This document shows positions 35,028 through 42,550 of a stretch of 64,000 nucleotides of DNA, piece after piece. A program made the translations under genes and the position numbers. Numbering within the stretch: the stretch's first letter is position 1; the number at the start of each line of letters is the position of its first letter. This DNA comes from an uncultured Oscillospiraceae bacterium (GTDB lineage: Bacteria; Bacillota; Clostridia; Oscillospirales; Acutalibacteraceae): positions 5,712 through 69,711 of the forward strand of contig USIA01000001.1 of NCBI GenBank assembly GCA_900554535.1, in the 5' to 3' direction. The notes beneath the pieces were generated by a model. It worked only from the letters and a program-made list of their open reading frames with translations, searched no databases and was not told the DNA's origin.

Positions 35028-35576
35028 ATGAACGGCAGGAAAAATTTTCATACCAATCTTAAAAATCAGCCAAATGAACCCGTTGGTGAACGAGTAGTGA
35101 GCGAAAGGGGAAGAAAAGAGCTGCCTCCCAGCACGAGGGTAGGTGAAAACTTGAAACTAAACCGCTACTACGAACACAAGCAGCACGCCTTTGACAGCTA
35201 TTGCAAAAAGGTGTTGAAATGCGAGGCATGTAACGGCTATCGGCAGATCAGCCGTCATCAAAAACGTTTTGCATCTTTGGAAGAACTGTCCGAGGCAGAT
35301 GTGGCCCAGCTTGCAGTTTACGATCGTTACTCATGGGAGTATACGGCTTTTCCCGTGGGAAATGCTGTTGTGCTAATCGAGAACGACCGATTGGCCACAG
35401 CACTTCTACGGCTGTCACCAAAAGACCGGGAAATTTTTATGATGCACTGGTTTCTATGGATGACAGACGAACAGATAGCAAAGTGCATGGGCATGGCCAG
35501 AAGAACGGTCAATACTCGCAGGTATAAAGCCTATCGGCTGCTGAAAAAGCTGATGGGAGGTGAAGCGGATGACTAA
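35028..35576 (+). CDS. Sigma-70-like regulatory protein of the ICE
   Basis: This 182-residue protein ends in a sigma-70 region 4 helix-turn-helix (LSPKDREIFMMHWFLWMTDE, QIAKCMGMARRTVNTRRYKA); the N-terminal part is basic. Such short sigma-like proteins regulate excision or transfer in Tn916/Tn1549-like elements. I take ATG 35028 behind GAAAGGAAC; the frame is open upstream, but the translation there is not conserved-looking. It overlaps the next gene by 8 bp. Confidence 0.8.
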   Translation: MNGRKNFHTNLKNQPNEPVGERVVSERGRKELPPSTRVGENLKLNRYYEHKQHAFDSYCKKVLKCEACNGYRQISRHQKRFASLEELSEADVAQLAVYDRYSWEYTAFPVGNAVVLIENDRLATALLRLSPKDREIFMMHWFLWMTDEQIAKCMGMARRTVNTRRYKAYRLLKKLMGGEADD

Positions 35577-35811
35577 ATCTGCGCACACACGGGCATCGCT
35601 GCTTCCTTACCCGATAATCGCTGCCGCTGTTGCAGGAGACGCCGAAGCAGTGAGCCGGGTAGTCCGGCATTATTCTAGCTACATTGCTGCACTGTCAACT
35701 CGGACGAGCTATGGCTCTGACGGCTATCCTCGTCTGCAAGTTGATGAAGAACTGCGCAATCGTCTGGAAGCAAAACTGATAATTGCTATCCTTGATTTTG
35801 ACTTAACCTGA
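35569..35811 (+). CDS. Small HTH protein (HTH_16-like, conjugative transposon regulator)
   Basis: This 80-residue protein reads MTKSAHTRASLLPYPIIAAA and matches the small helix-turn-helix proteins that follow the sigma-like gene in Tn916-type regulation modules. It is thought to help control excision or transfer. ATG 35569 lies 8 bases after GGGAGG. Confidence 0.75.
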   Translation: MTKSAHTRASLLPYPIIAAAVAGDAEAVSRVVRHYSSYIAALSTRTSYGSDGYPRLQVDEELRNRLEAKLIIAILDFDLT

Positions 35812-35890
35812 TTCAACGTAGGCATCGTGTGCTGTTCCCCTTTCCATACGGTGCCTTTTCTAGTTCTTTGACAAAGAAAGCCCGCAGGAC

Positions 35891-36047
35891 AATGGCGGTG
35901 CATCATAGAGCAAACGGATACGTTGCTGTCTGTATCGAGCCGGACGGTAGGTGCGCCACGATGCTTTTCTCTGAAAAGTGGAGCGATCACCACCACGCCG
36001 CAATGCAAGCGCGGCTGCTTGCGGGCCATGACATACAGGCAGGCTGA
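35891..36047 (+). CDS. Possible small protein, unknown
   Basis: A 51-codon frame, MAVHHRANGYVAVCIEPDG and onward, with ICE-like codon use but only a weak ribosome site. The frame is open further upstream to 35829. No family is recognised. It may be real because its translation is well mixed and it is in the regulator gene row. Confidence 0.35.
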
Positions 36048-36084
36048 TACTCCCTTACCGTCAAAGTCCGAGCGTTCAGAGCGT

Positions 36085-36180
36085 CGCAGGCAATGAGTAG
36101 GGCTGCATGAGGAATGCAGGGGTGAGATTCCCGTGGGTTGCTGCCAGCAGCCATCCGTTGGCTCATTTTTTGATTTTTAA
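36085..36180 (+). ncRNA. Candidate structured RNA / attenuator before tnpW
   Basis: An outer stem AATGAG (36092-36097) with CTCATT (36162-36167) encloses three hairpins: CTGCAT/ATGCAG (36103-36108, 36114-36119), GGG/CCC (36120-36122, 36130-36132) and GGTTGCT/AGCAGCC (36136-36142, 36146-36152). A T-rich run follows the outer stem. This four-way junction plus T-run is riboswitch-like in shape. It fits no class I can name. Confidence 0.4.
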
Positions 36181-36197
36181 GAAAGGGGATTTTTACG

Positions 36198-36377
36198 ATG
36201 CAAGCGAAAAAGACAAACCCTGAAAAAACAAAAAATCCAGAGATGCTTACTCTGGATTCGACTTATCGTATTGGCAATCGCTCCTTTATCGTTGAGCCGG
36301 TGTTCAAAGAAGAAAGCTCCCAGACCTTAGGAGAAGTTCTTCTCCGGCTGATGAAATCCGAAAGCGAAAAATTATAA
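36198..36377 (+). CDS. TnpW-like transposon-encoded small protein
   Basis: This 59-residue protein (MQAKKTNPEKTKNPEMLTLD) contains the TnpW-like core YRIGNRSFIVEPVFKE. TnpW-family proteins lie immediately before the large serine recombinase in Tn4451-like and ICE elements; function unknown. It is preceded by GAAAGGGG. The gene is too short to be picked by length alone but is supported by family pattern and place. Confidence 0.7.
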   Translation: MQAKKTNPEKTKNPEMLTLDSTYRIGNRSFIVEPVFKEESSQTLGEVLLRLMKSESEKL

Positions 36378-36395
36378 TGACCTTTCGGGAGGCAG

Positions 36396-36424
36396 CGGAC
36401 AGAGAAAGCGGATTGTGTTATAAT
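36396..36424 (+). promoter_or_regulatory. Promoter of the recombinase gene
   Basis: CGGACA (36396-36401), 17-bp spacer, TATAAT (36419-36424) with TG one base upstream of the -10. It gives the recombinase its own start about 45 bp upstream of the start codon. Confidence 0.55.
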
Positions 36425-36475
36425 ATAGGTGTACAAGTGAATTTGCTATTCGACTGTCCCAAGAAAGGAGCGAGT

Positions 36476-38185
36476 ATGAAACAGTCGAGTAACAAGAAAT
36501 CCCGTGAAGCAACCGCTTTTCTCTATGAGCGTCTTTCCCGTGATGATAATTTGGAGGGCGAGAGTTACAGCATCGGCAACCAAAAGAAACTGCTCACCAA
36601 AGTTGCAAAGGAAAAAGGCTATACCAATCTGGTTCACTTTCTGGATGATGGCATTTCCGGCGTGACCATGAACCGTCCCGGTTTCGTTGAAATGATGCAG
36701 CAGCTTGAACAAGGAAAAGCCTCTGCTGTGTTCGTCAAAGACCTTTCCCGTCTGGGCCGAAACTATATCGAGGTCGGGCGGCTGACAGAAGAATTTTTCC
36801 CAGACCATGACATCCGACTTGTTGCCGTTTCGGACAACATCGACACGGCCGAGGGAGAAAACGAACTGGCACCCATCCGAAACCTGTTCAATGAGTGGTA
36901 TGCCCGTGACATCAGCAAGAAACGCCGTATCAGTAATAAAATCAAAGGCAACTCCGGCGAACCGATGGGACTTCCTCCCTATGGATATATCAAGGACCCG
37001 AACAATCCCAAGCATTGGGTCATTGATGAAGAAGCTGCACAAGTTGTCCGGCGCATTTTTGATATGACGTTGGAGGGCTTTGGCACGGAACAGATTGCCA
37101 CCCAGTTTGAAAAGGAAGGCATCCTGACGCCGCAGGCCTACTGGATTCAGAAAGGCATCGGCCGTCCCGGAAAGACCAAGACGCGCCCCGCCACCAAGTG
37201 GAATGGCTCCACGATTACCCATCTTCTGTACCAGCAGGAGTATTGTGGTGATGTTCTGAACTTCAAAACCTACTCCAAGTCCTACAAGAATAAGAAGCGG
37301 ATTCATAACGACCCGGAAAATTGGGTTGTGTTCCAAAATATTCACGAGCCAATTATTGAACGTGCCGTGTTTGAGCAGGTACAGCAGAAGCGCGGAAAAA
37401 TGCGCAAACGCCGTACCAACAACGGAGAACACAATATGTTCTCTGGCTTGCTTGTCTGCGCAGACTGCGGCTGCAATCTGCATTTCCACTTCAATCAGGG
37501 CAACCCGGAAATCAAGTATTTCAACTGCTCCAACTACAAGGGCAACCGTGGCACCTGCCAATCCACCCACTACATCAGGGTAGACTTTCTGGAAGAAGTG
37601 GTGCTGGGCGAGATTCGGCGGCTGACCAAGTTTGCCAGCCTCTATGAGGACGACTTTTTGAAGGCTATTATCGGGCACTCCCAGCAGGCGGACGAAGCCG
37701 ACCGCAAGCTGAAAGAGAAAGAGTTGAAAGCACTCCTTGCCCGTGATGAAGAACTGGACGGCCTTTTTGAGCGCATCTATGAGGACAATGTTTCCGGCAA
37801 AATCTCTGACGAGCGCTTTTCCAGAATGTCCCGGAGATATGAGGACGAGCAAAAGGAGCTGACCGAGAAAATCAAACAGCTCCGCTCCGAAATCGAAAAG
37901 CAGAGCAGCCGTACTATGACAACGGATATGTTCATCAGTCTGGTTCGCAAGTACACCAGAGCAAAAAAGCTGACACCCCGGATGCTGAATGAACTGGTTG
38001 AAAAAATCGAAGTGTTCAATGCAGAAAAGGTCAACGGTGTGTGGGAGCAGCGGCTCCGCATTCACTACAACTGCGTGGGCACCATCGAGATTCCAAGCGC
38101 ACTTCCTTTGCCGACACCCGATGTGTCGGTGAATACAAGAAAAGGCGTAGTTGTGAACTACGCCCCCTGTGATGTCGCTATTTAG
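36476..38185 (+). CDS. Large serine recombinase, TnpX/TndX-like (ICE integrase)
   Basis: This 569-residue protein has a serine resolvase catalytic domain at the N-terminus with nucleophile Ser in LYERLSRDD (about residue 17) and conserved Arg in KDLSRLGRNY. A recombinase domain and a Cys4 zinc ribbon (CADCGC ... CSNYKGNRGTC, about 327-362), a coiled coil and a DUF4368-like C-terminus follow. It cuts and rejoins at a 2-bp core, giving excision and integration without a separate integrase. ATG 36476 follows AAGAAAGGAG. Its 3' end contains two hairpins (38111-38129 and 38144-38164) and lies only about 10 bp from the host tRNA terminator, so the right attachment site is at its very end. Confidence 0.92.
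   Translation: MKQSSNKKSREATAFLYERLSRDDNLEGESYSIGNQKKLLTKVAKEKGYTNLVHFLDDGISGVTMNRPGFVEMMQQLEQGKASAVFVKDLSRLGRNYIEVGRLTEEFFPDHDIRLVAVSDNIDTAEGENELAPIRNLFNEWYARDISKKRRISNKIKGNSGEPMGLPPYGYIKDPNNPKHWVIDEEAAQVVRRIFDMTLEGFGTEQIATQFEKEGILTPQAYWIQKGIGRPGKTKTRPATKWNGSTITHLLYQQEYCGDVLNFKTYSKSYKNKKRIHNDPENWVVFQNIHEPIIERAVFEQVQQKRGKMRKRRTNNGEHNMFSGLLVCADCGCNLHFHFNQGNPEIKYFNCSNYKGNRGTCQSTHYIRVDFLEEVVLGEIRRLTKFASLYEDDFLKAIIGHSQQADEADRKLKEKELKALLARDEELDGLFERIYEDNVSGKISDERFSRMSRRYEDEQKELTEKIKQLRSEIEKQSSRTMTTDMFISLVRKYTRAKKLTPRMLNELVEKIEVFNAEKVNGVWEQRLRIHYNCVGTIEIPSALPLPTPDVSVNTRKGVVVNYAPCDVAI
38111..38164. repeat. Two tandem inverted repeats at the recombinase 3' end
   Basis: CCGACAC-N5-GTGTCGG (38111-38129) and GGCGTAGTT-GTG-AACTACGCC (38144-38164) are both perfect. 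They lie within the last 25 codons at the ICE right end. They may be part of the recombinase binding site or mRNA stabilisers. Confidence 0.5.
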
Positions 38186-38189
38186 CAAA

Positions 38190-38242
38190 TAAAAAATGAC
38201 GAATGCTCTTTGACAGCTAAATGCTGTAAGAACATTCGTCAT
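38190..38242 (-). terminator. Terminator of the tRNA operon
   Basis: Arms ATGACGAATG (38196-38205) and CATTCGTCAT (38233-38242) with additional inner pairs (TCTT/AAGA, AGC/GCT). Reading leftward it is followed by TTTTTT. It belongs to host DNA and stays complete, so the ICE inserted beyond it. Confidence 0.8.
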
Positions 38243-38244
38243 GA

Positions 38245-38324
38245 TGCGGATAACAGGACTTGAACCTGCACGGTTGCCCACTGGTACCTAAAACCAGCGC
38301 GTCTGCCAATTCCGCCATATCCGC
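38245..38324 (-). tRNA. tRNA-Leu (UAG)
   Basis: Acceptor stem GCGGATA pairs with TATCCGC. The anticodon loop is TTTTAGG with anticodon TAG. A long variable arm is present as in class II tRNAs. CCA is not encoded. It is the last gene of the operon and intact. Confidence 0.92.
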
Positions 38325-38391
38325 ATATTCAATCATATTTTCATCCTGTCTGATGATAAAAAAATAACGGAAAGCAAATGCTTTCCGCTAA

Positions 38392-38464
38392 TGAGGCATC
38401 GGGGATTCGAACCCCGGACAACTTGATTAAAAGTCAAGTGCTCTACCGACTGAGCTAATACCCC
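38392..38464 (-). tRNA. tRNA-Lys (UUU)
   Basis: Acceptor GGGGTAT pairs with ATGCCTC (two G-U). The anticodon loop is CTTTTAA, and the T arm contains GGTTCGAATCC. Confidence 0.92.
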
Positions 38465-38474
38465 ATAAAAAGGA

Positions 38475-38546
38475 CTGGGCTAGCTGGATTCGAACCAGCG
38501 AATGCAGCAGTCAAAGTGCTGTGCCTTACCGCTTGGCGATAGCCCA
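38475..38546 (-). tRNA. tRNA-Gln (UUG)
   Basis: Acceptor TGGGCTA pairs with TAGCCCA. The anticodon loop is CTTTGAC, and the T arm contains GGTTCGAATCC. Confidence 0.92.
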
Positions 38547-38556
38547 ATGGGCGAAG

Positions 38557-38631
38557 GGTGGATACAGGGATTCGAACCCTGGGCCTCCAGAGCCACAATC
38601 TGGCGCGCTAACCAACTGCGCTATACCCACC
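38557..38631 (-). tRNA. tRNA-His (GUG)
   Basis: Anticodon loop TTGTGGC. The extra G at position -1 (38631) faces C73 (38557), the identity pair of tRNA-His. Confidence 0.92.
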
Positions 38632-38635
38632 ACAA

Positions 38636-38709
<74 letters not shown>

Positions 38710-38727
38710 ATGCTCTCTTCTCAGAGA

Positions 38728-38798
38728 AGCGGGTGATGGGAATCGAACCCACGTATCCAGCTTGGAAGGCTGGTGTTCTACCATTGAACTACACCCGC
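38728..38798 (-). tRNA. tRNA-Gly (UCC)
   Basis: Acceptor GCGGGTG pairs with CACCCGC. The anticodon loop is CTTCCAA, and the T arm contains GGTTCGATTCC. Confidence 0.92.
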
Positions 38799-38825
38799 AT
38801 GCTTGCGGTAATAAGTTTACAGCAG

Positions 38826-38900
38826 TCGGGGTGACAGGATTCGAACCTGCGGCCTCCTGGTCCCAAACCAGGCGCTCTAGCCAAACTGAGCCACACCCCG
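38826..38900 (-). tRNA. tRNA-Pro (UGG)
   Basis: Acceptor CGGGGTG pairs with CACCCCG. The anticodon loop is TTTGGGA. It is the first gene of the leftward operon. Confidence 0.92.
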
Positions 38901-38985
38901 ATGTACCATTTACTTATGGTTTTTATTAAGTTGTTGTCGTCTTCGTTTGTGTTTCGTTTTCGTTTCCTGCCTGACGACAAGTGAT

Positions 38986-39014
38986 ATTATATTATAGCAA
39001 TCTACAAATGTCAA
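38986..39014 (-). promoter_or_regulatory. Promoter of the tRNA operon
   Basis: On the minus strand TTGACA (39009-39014), 17-bp spacer, TATAAT (38986-38991): a consensus sigma-A promoter, as expected for stable RNA. It starts about 80 bp upstream of tRNA-Pro. Confidence 0.85.
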
Positions 39015-39079
39015 CACCTTTTTTGAATTTTTTTAAAAAAACTTTTTTTCACGTTTTTTCCGCCTATTTAAAGGTTTTC

Positions 39080-39109
39080 TTGTCATTTGCGACTGGCTTA
39101 TGGTATCAT
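39080..39109 (+). promoter_or_regulatory. Promoter of the sigma-like gene
   Basis: TTGTCA (39080-39085), 18-bp spacer, TATCAT (39104-39109), about 55 bp before the start codon. Confidence 0.5.
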
Positions 39110-39162
39110 GAAACCATAATTAAAGTCAAGAAAAAAAGCAAATAATAAGGAGATGTTTTTAC

Positions 39163-39936
39163 ATGGATATAAAATTATTTCAGCAGAAGCTTAATGACAT
39201 CTGTGCCATCGCTGAGGAAAACAATAAGCAGCTCTCCCAGCAGCAGATCCGTGACCATTTCGATGAATCGGATCTGAGCACTTCACAGCTTGTAAAGATC
39301 CTGCAGTATCTCAAATTAAAAGGGATCACCATCGAAGGCGCCGATGAAGGCACCGGTGCTGCCAGAGCAGATGCTGTTTCATCCGAATCCAGCGACAAAG
39401 AAGAGCTTCCGGGTACCCGTGCTGCTCTTACTGCCGAGGAACAGGCTTATCTCAGTGACTATATGGAAAGCTTTTCCCCGGAGGGACTTGATCCGGATGA
39501 TCTCGCGTCCCTCTTTCAGGCCTTTGCAAAGGGAGACACTGCTGCCGAAGGTGCACTGACACAGTTCTACATGGCTCAGGCAGCCCAGATGGCCGCTGAA
39601 CTGAACTGTGAGGAAATCCACCTGGCTGATCTCATTCAGGAGGCAAATCTGGCCCTTCTGGCGTCTCTCAAAGAGACAGACCCACAGGAGAAAAACGATG
39701 CCTGGATGCGTGGTCGTATCCGCAGTGGGATCCTTCATGCCATTGAGGAACAGACACAACAGAAATTCCGTGACGACTATCTGGTATCCAAGGTAGAAAA
39801 CCTGGAGGCTGCGGTTAAAGAACTCACAGACGATGATGACGCCACCAAATTCACCATTGATGAGCTTGCCGTGATCCTGGATATGAATGTGGATGAGATC
39901 CGGGATGTACTTCGCCTTACCGGAGATGATAAATAA
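39163..39936 (+). CDS. Sigma-70-like protein lacking region 4
   Basis: This 257-residue acidic protein has an N-terminal stretch like sigma region 1.1 (residues 1-60), a linker, a segment like region 2 (ADLIQEANLALLASL, about 163) and a C-terminal segment like region 3 (FTIDELAVILDMNVDEIRDV, about 226-250). The -10 recognition residues of region 2.4 and region 4 are absent, so it is unlikely to be an ordinary sigma factor. It may bind RNA polymerase or act as an anti-sigma mimic; this is inference. ATG 39163 follows AAGGAG. It is monocistronic between its promoter and terminator. Confidence 0.6.
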   Translation: MDIKLFQQKLNDICAIAEENNKQLSQQQIRDHFDESDLSTSQLVKILQYLKLKGITIEGADEGTGAARADAVSSESSDKEELPGTRAALTAEEQAYLSDYMESFSPEGLDPDDLASLFQAFAKGDTAAEGALTQFYMAQAAQMAAELNCEEIHLADLIQEANLALLASLKETDPQEKNDAWMRGRIRSGILHAIEEQTQQKFRDDYLVSKVENLEAAVKELTDDDDATKFTIDELAVILDMNVDEIRDVLRLTGDDK

Positions 39937-39961
39937 AACTTTCTTCATATTCTTCACAAAA

Positions 39962-39990
39962 ACGGGTCTGACATAGCTTGTCAGACCCGT
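39962..39990. terminator. Shared terminator of converging genes
   Basis: Arms ACGGGTCTGACA (39962-39973) and TGTCAGACCCGT (39979-39990), a perfect 12-bp stem with a 5-base loop, lying between the stop codons of the sigma-like gene and the leftward HD-GYP gene. Confidence 0.8.
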
Positions 39991-40004
39991 AATCTTAATA
40001 TTCT

Positions 40005-42548
40005 TTATGCTTTTTCTTCCCGTTTCAGCTCCGCCGGTTCTGCCAGATGGATCTTTCCTTCCCGAAATATGTGGATAAATACCTCCGCCATATCCGGATC
40101 GAACTGTTTTCCTTCCTCTTCTCTTATGATCCGAAGAGCTTTTTCCACTGGCATCAGTTCTTTATAACAACGTTTGGATGTCATGGCATCAAAGGAATCT
40201 GCGATGCAGAGGATCCTTGCAGATGCCGGGATATCTTCTCCCGCGATCCTCCTTGGATAGCCGTTTCCGTCATAACGTTCGTGATGACCGATAACCGCAG
40301 GGATAACATAATCCAGCGACGGAAGGTGACGGATGATCCCGATGGACGCTTCCACATGACCTTTCATGATCTCATACTCTTCATCCGTAAGCTTGCCTTC
40401 TTTATTCAGGATATGCTCCGGGATCCCGATCTTTCCAACATCATGAAGAAGCGCCGCCTGACGGATGATCTCCACCATTTCCGTTGTATAGTTCAGCGCC
40501 TTCGCAAGACTTGTTGCGTAATAAGCCACATTGTTGGAATGTCCGAAGGTATAATGATCTTTGGTATCAATGGCTGCAGTCAGCGCATAGATCGTGGATT
40601 CATAGGACTGATAAATATGTTCATGATCGGATTTCTTACCCGCATTTTCTGCATCCAGGCTTTCCTTCAGCATGGTGTCAAAAATCTCGATGCCGTTTTT
40701 ACCGCTGCGCTTTACATGATATACTGCCAGGTCCGCATTATCCAGAAGTTCCTTTGCTGAGCGTGCCGCATAAGGCGCCGCACTGATCCCCACGCTTACC
40801 GTAAGGATCTTCAGCTTGTAGTCTGCAGAATCGTTGCGCATATGCAGGATCTGCTTCTGTATGGATTCTGCCAGATTTCTGGCGGAAAAAATATCGTAAT
40901 TTGGCATCAGGACCGCAAATTCCTTGGCACTGTGACGTGCCACATATCCCTGTTCTCCCACACTTGCCTGGATGATATCTGCCACCTTTCGAAGTGCAAC
41001 ATCTCCCTGCTGATTTCCGTACAGCTGATTGTACAGCTTGAAATCATCAATATTGAACAGGATCAGTGCAAGCGAACCCTCTTTATTTTTTTCGTATTCC
41101 TCATCCAGGATCTCATAAAAATATTTCCGGTTCAGAAGGCCCGTCAGTTCATCGGTCCTTGCCTCAGTCCATGCCGCCTCATAAAGTCTGGCATTTTTGA
41201 TGGCAATAGAAGCTACTGAGCTGACCGAAGACAGCATGGCAAGGTCATTATGGTTCAGATTCCTGTGTCCGTCACCGGAAATCGCAATGATCCCGGCCAG
41301 ATCATCATTTTGTCGAAGACCTGCACAGTATTCGATACCCAGCTCTGAAAACATATGTTTCTCCGACTCCCACATGGATTTGTAGGCTGTGGAAGAACGA
41401 AAATCCCGGATCACCACACAGTCCTCATTTCTGGTAAGCCAGGTGACCACCGGATTATCCGCTTTCAGCGAAAAGGTCAGATCGTTCAACGGACGGTTGC
41501 TGTAAACAGCCTGATATTCCCCTGATTTTTTGTCTCTCAGACAAATATAGATCCGTCCTGCATTGGTAGTTTCCTTCAGCACATTTACCGTATTGCGCAG
41601 GATCTCTCCTACCCGGAGTGTCCTGGATACTGACTGGCTGAAATCTTTCAGCTCCTGAGACTGCTGGATCTCTTTTTTGATAAAAACATTGTTCATCAGA
41701 CATTTCCACAGCACTGTGACCAGCCATGCAGATATGAGAAAAACGAAAGAAAAGATCAGCACATGATACTCACTGGCTGCAGGGAGCAACATTCGGATAT
41801 AACTCATCAGGTACGGTGAAAGATTGATAAACAGTACTACCGTCAGGACCACGCCCACACCAAAGCAAACCCCATCTGACGCAAGACGGCGCATCTGGAA
41901 CAGCCGTCTTCTGGTCAGTGCATAAAGCATCAGGACAGCATTGATCAGACCGCTGACAATATCAATGGGGAATCCGGAAAATGCCGGCACTGCCAGCGCA
42001 AGGTTTCCCACAAAAATGATCAGTATCCCCACAAGGATCGGTTCGATCTGTTTGCGGTATCCGGGATGTCTCCGGCATCCGCGGTACATGGTAATAAAAA
42101 TCTGGATAATGGTGATTCCTGATACCACAAAGAACAGAAGGAACCAGGGTGTGATCTTATAAACAAAATGCGCACCACCGTTTTTACGGATCAGATCTGG
42201 CCAGCGCAGGATGATCCCGCCCGGGATGTTGATCACAAAAAGCAGCATCATCAAAAGCAATGGGATCTTGCTTTTTCTGCCCATACGCACTCCCATGAAT
42301 TCGCTGATGAACACATAGTAAAAATATGGCAGAAACAGGATTCCTGCCAGAGACACATAATACCACAGGATGTACGAGGGGCCTGCTTCCATACGCATCA
42401 GAAAAGAGCCCAGCGTCCAGCAGAGCATTCCTCCCAGCACACACATGAAACTGTTGATGATCCGGCTGCGCTTACCAGCCAGAAGAGTCAGTATCATAAA
42501 TGTATAGAAAAAAACTGAAATGATTGAAAATGATATATAGCTTTCCAT
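40005..42548 (-). CDS. 7TM-GAF-GGDEF(degenerate)-HD-GYP signalling protein
   Basis: This 847-residue protein starts with about seven membrane helices (residues 1-240, like the 7TM region of histidine kinases), then a GAF-like sensor (about 300-445), a GGDEF domain whose active motif reads SAKEF (no diguanylate cyclase activity expected), and an HD-GYP phosphodiesterase with LLHDVGKIGIPEHIL and HHERYDGNGYP, which looks active against cyclic-di-GMP or a related dinucleotide. It is the last gene of a leftward three-gene operon; its ATG lies two bases after the GH3 stop. It probably lowers a nucleotide messenger in response to an outside or redox signal. Confidence 0.87.
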   Translation of the reverse strand: MESYISFSIISVFFYTFMILTLLAGKRSRIINSFMCVLGGMLCWTLGSFLMRMEAGPSYILWYYVSLAGILFLPYFYYVFISEFMGVRMGRKSKIPLLLMMLLFVINIPGGIILRWPDLIRKNGGAHFVYKITPWFLLFFVVSGITIIQIFITMYRGCRRHPGYRKQIEPILVGILIIFVGNLALAVPAFSGFPIDIVSGLINAVLMLYALTRRRLFQMRRLASDGVCFGVGVVLTVVLFINLSPYLMSYIRMLLPAASEYHVLIFSFVFLISAWLVTVLWKCLMNNVFIKKEIQQSQELKDFSQSVSRTLRVGEILRNTVNVLKETTNAGRIYICLRDKKSGEYQAVYSNRPLNDLTFSLKADNPVVTWLTRNEDCVVIRDFRSSTAYKSMWESEKHMFSELGIEYCAGLRQNDDLAGIIAISGDGHRNLNHNDLAMLSSVSSVASIAIKNARLYEAAWTEARTDELTGLLNRKYFYEILDEEYEKNKEGSLALILFNIDDFKLYNQLYGNQQGDVALRKVADIIQASVGEQGYVARHSAKEFAVLMPNYDIFSARNLAESIQKQILHMRNDSADYKLKILTVSVGISAAPYAARSAKELLDNADLAVYHVKRSGKNGIEIFDTMLKESLDAENAGKKSDHEHIYQSYESTIYALTAAIDTKDHYTFGHSNNVAYYATSLAKALNYTTEMVEIIRQAALLHDVGKIGIPEHILNKEGKLTDEEYEIMKGHVEASIGIIRHLPSLDYVIPAVIGHHERYDGNGYPRRIAGEDIPASARILCIADSFDAMTSKRCYKELMPVEKALRIIREEEGKQFDPDMAEVFIHIFREGKIHLAEPAELKREEKA

Positions 42549-42550
42549 AG

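Larger units (their letters stand above)
5630..38190 (+). mobile_element. Integrative and conjugative element, Tn1549-like backbone with serine recombinase
   Basis: A continuous block holds replication, type IV secretion, coupling, relaxase, anti-restriction, regulatory and site-specific recombinase genes. GC is markedly higher than in the flanks except in the cargo at about 26.4-33.9 kb. Ends are approximate: the left end lies between 5300 and about 5650, the right end between the recombinase stop (38185) and the host tRNA terminator stem starting at 38196. No Tyr integrase is present; excision and integration should be done by the large serine recombinase at 36476-38185. All core functions look intact, so the element is probably self-transmissible. 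Confidence 0.88.

Noticed and set aside
36101..36160. Resemblance of GGGGTGAGATTCCC...GCTGCCAGC to the cobalamin riboswitch core
   Set aside because: Only short stretches agree; the long conserved elements (GGGAA, GCCACTG with the expected spacing) are missing. Kept as an unclassified structured RNA.
36446..38281. Long open frame antisense to the recombinase
   Set aside because: Low-quality translation running into the tRNA-Leu gene; the sense strand has a full-length recombinase.
38245..38324. tRNA-Leu as ICE attachment site
   Set aside because: The tRNA is complete, its own terminator lies between it and the ICE, and no copy of its 3' end was found at the left junction. The integrase is a serine recombinase, which seldom uses tRNA genes.
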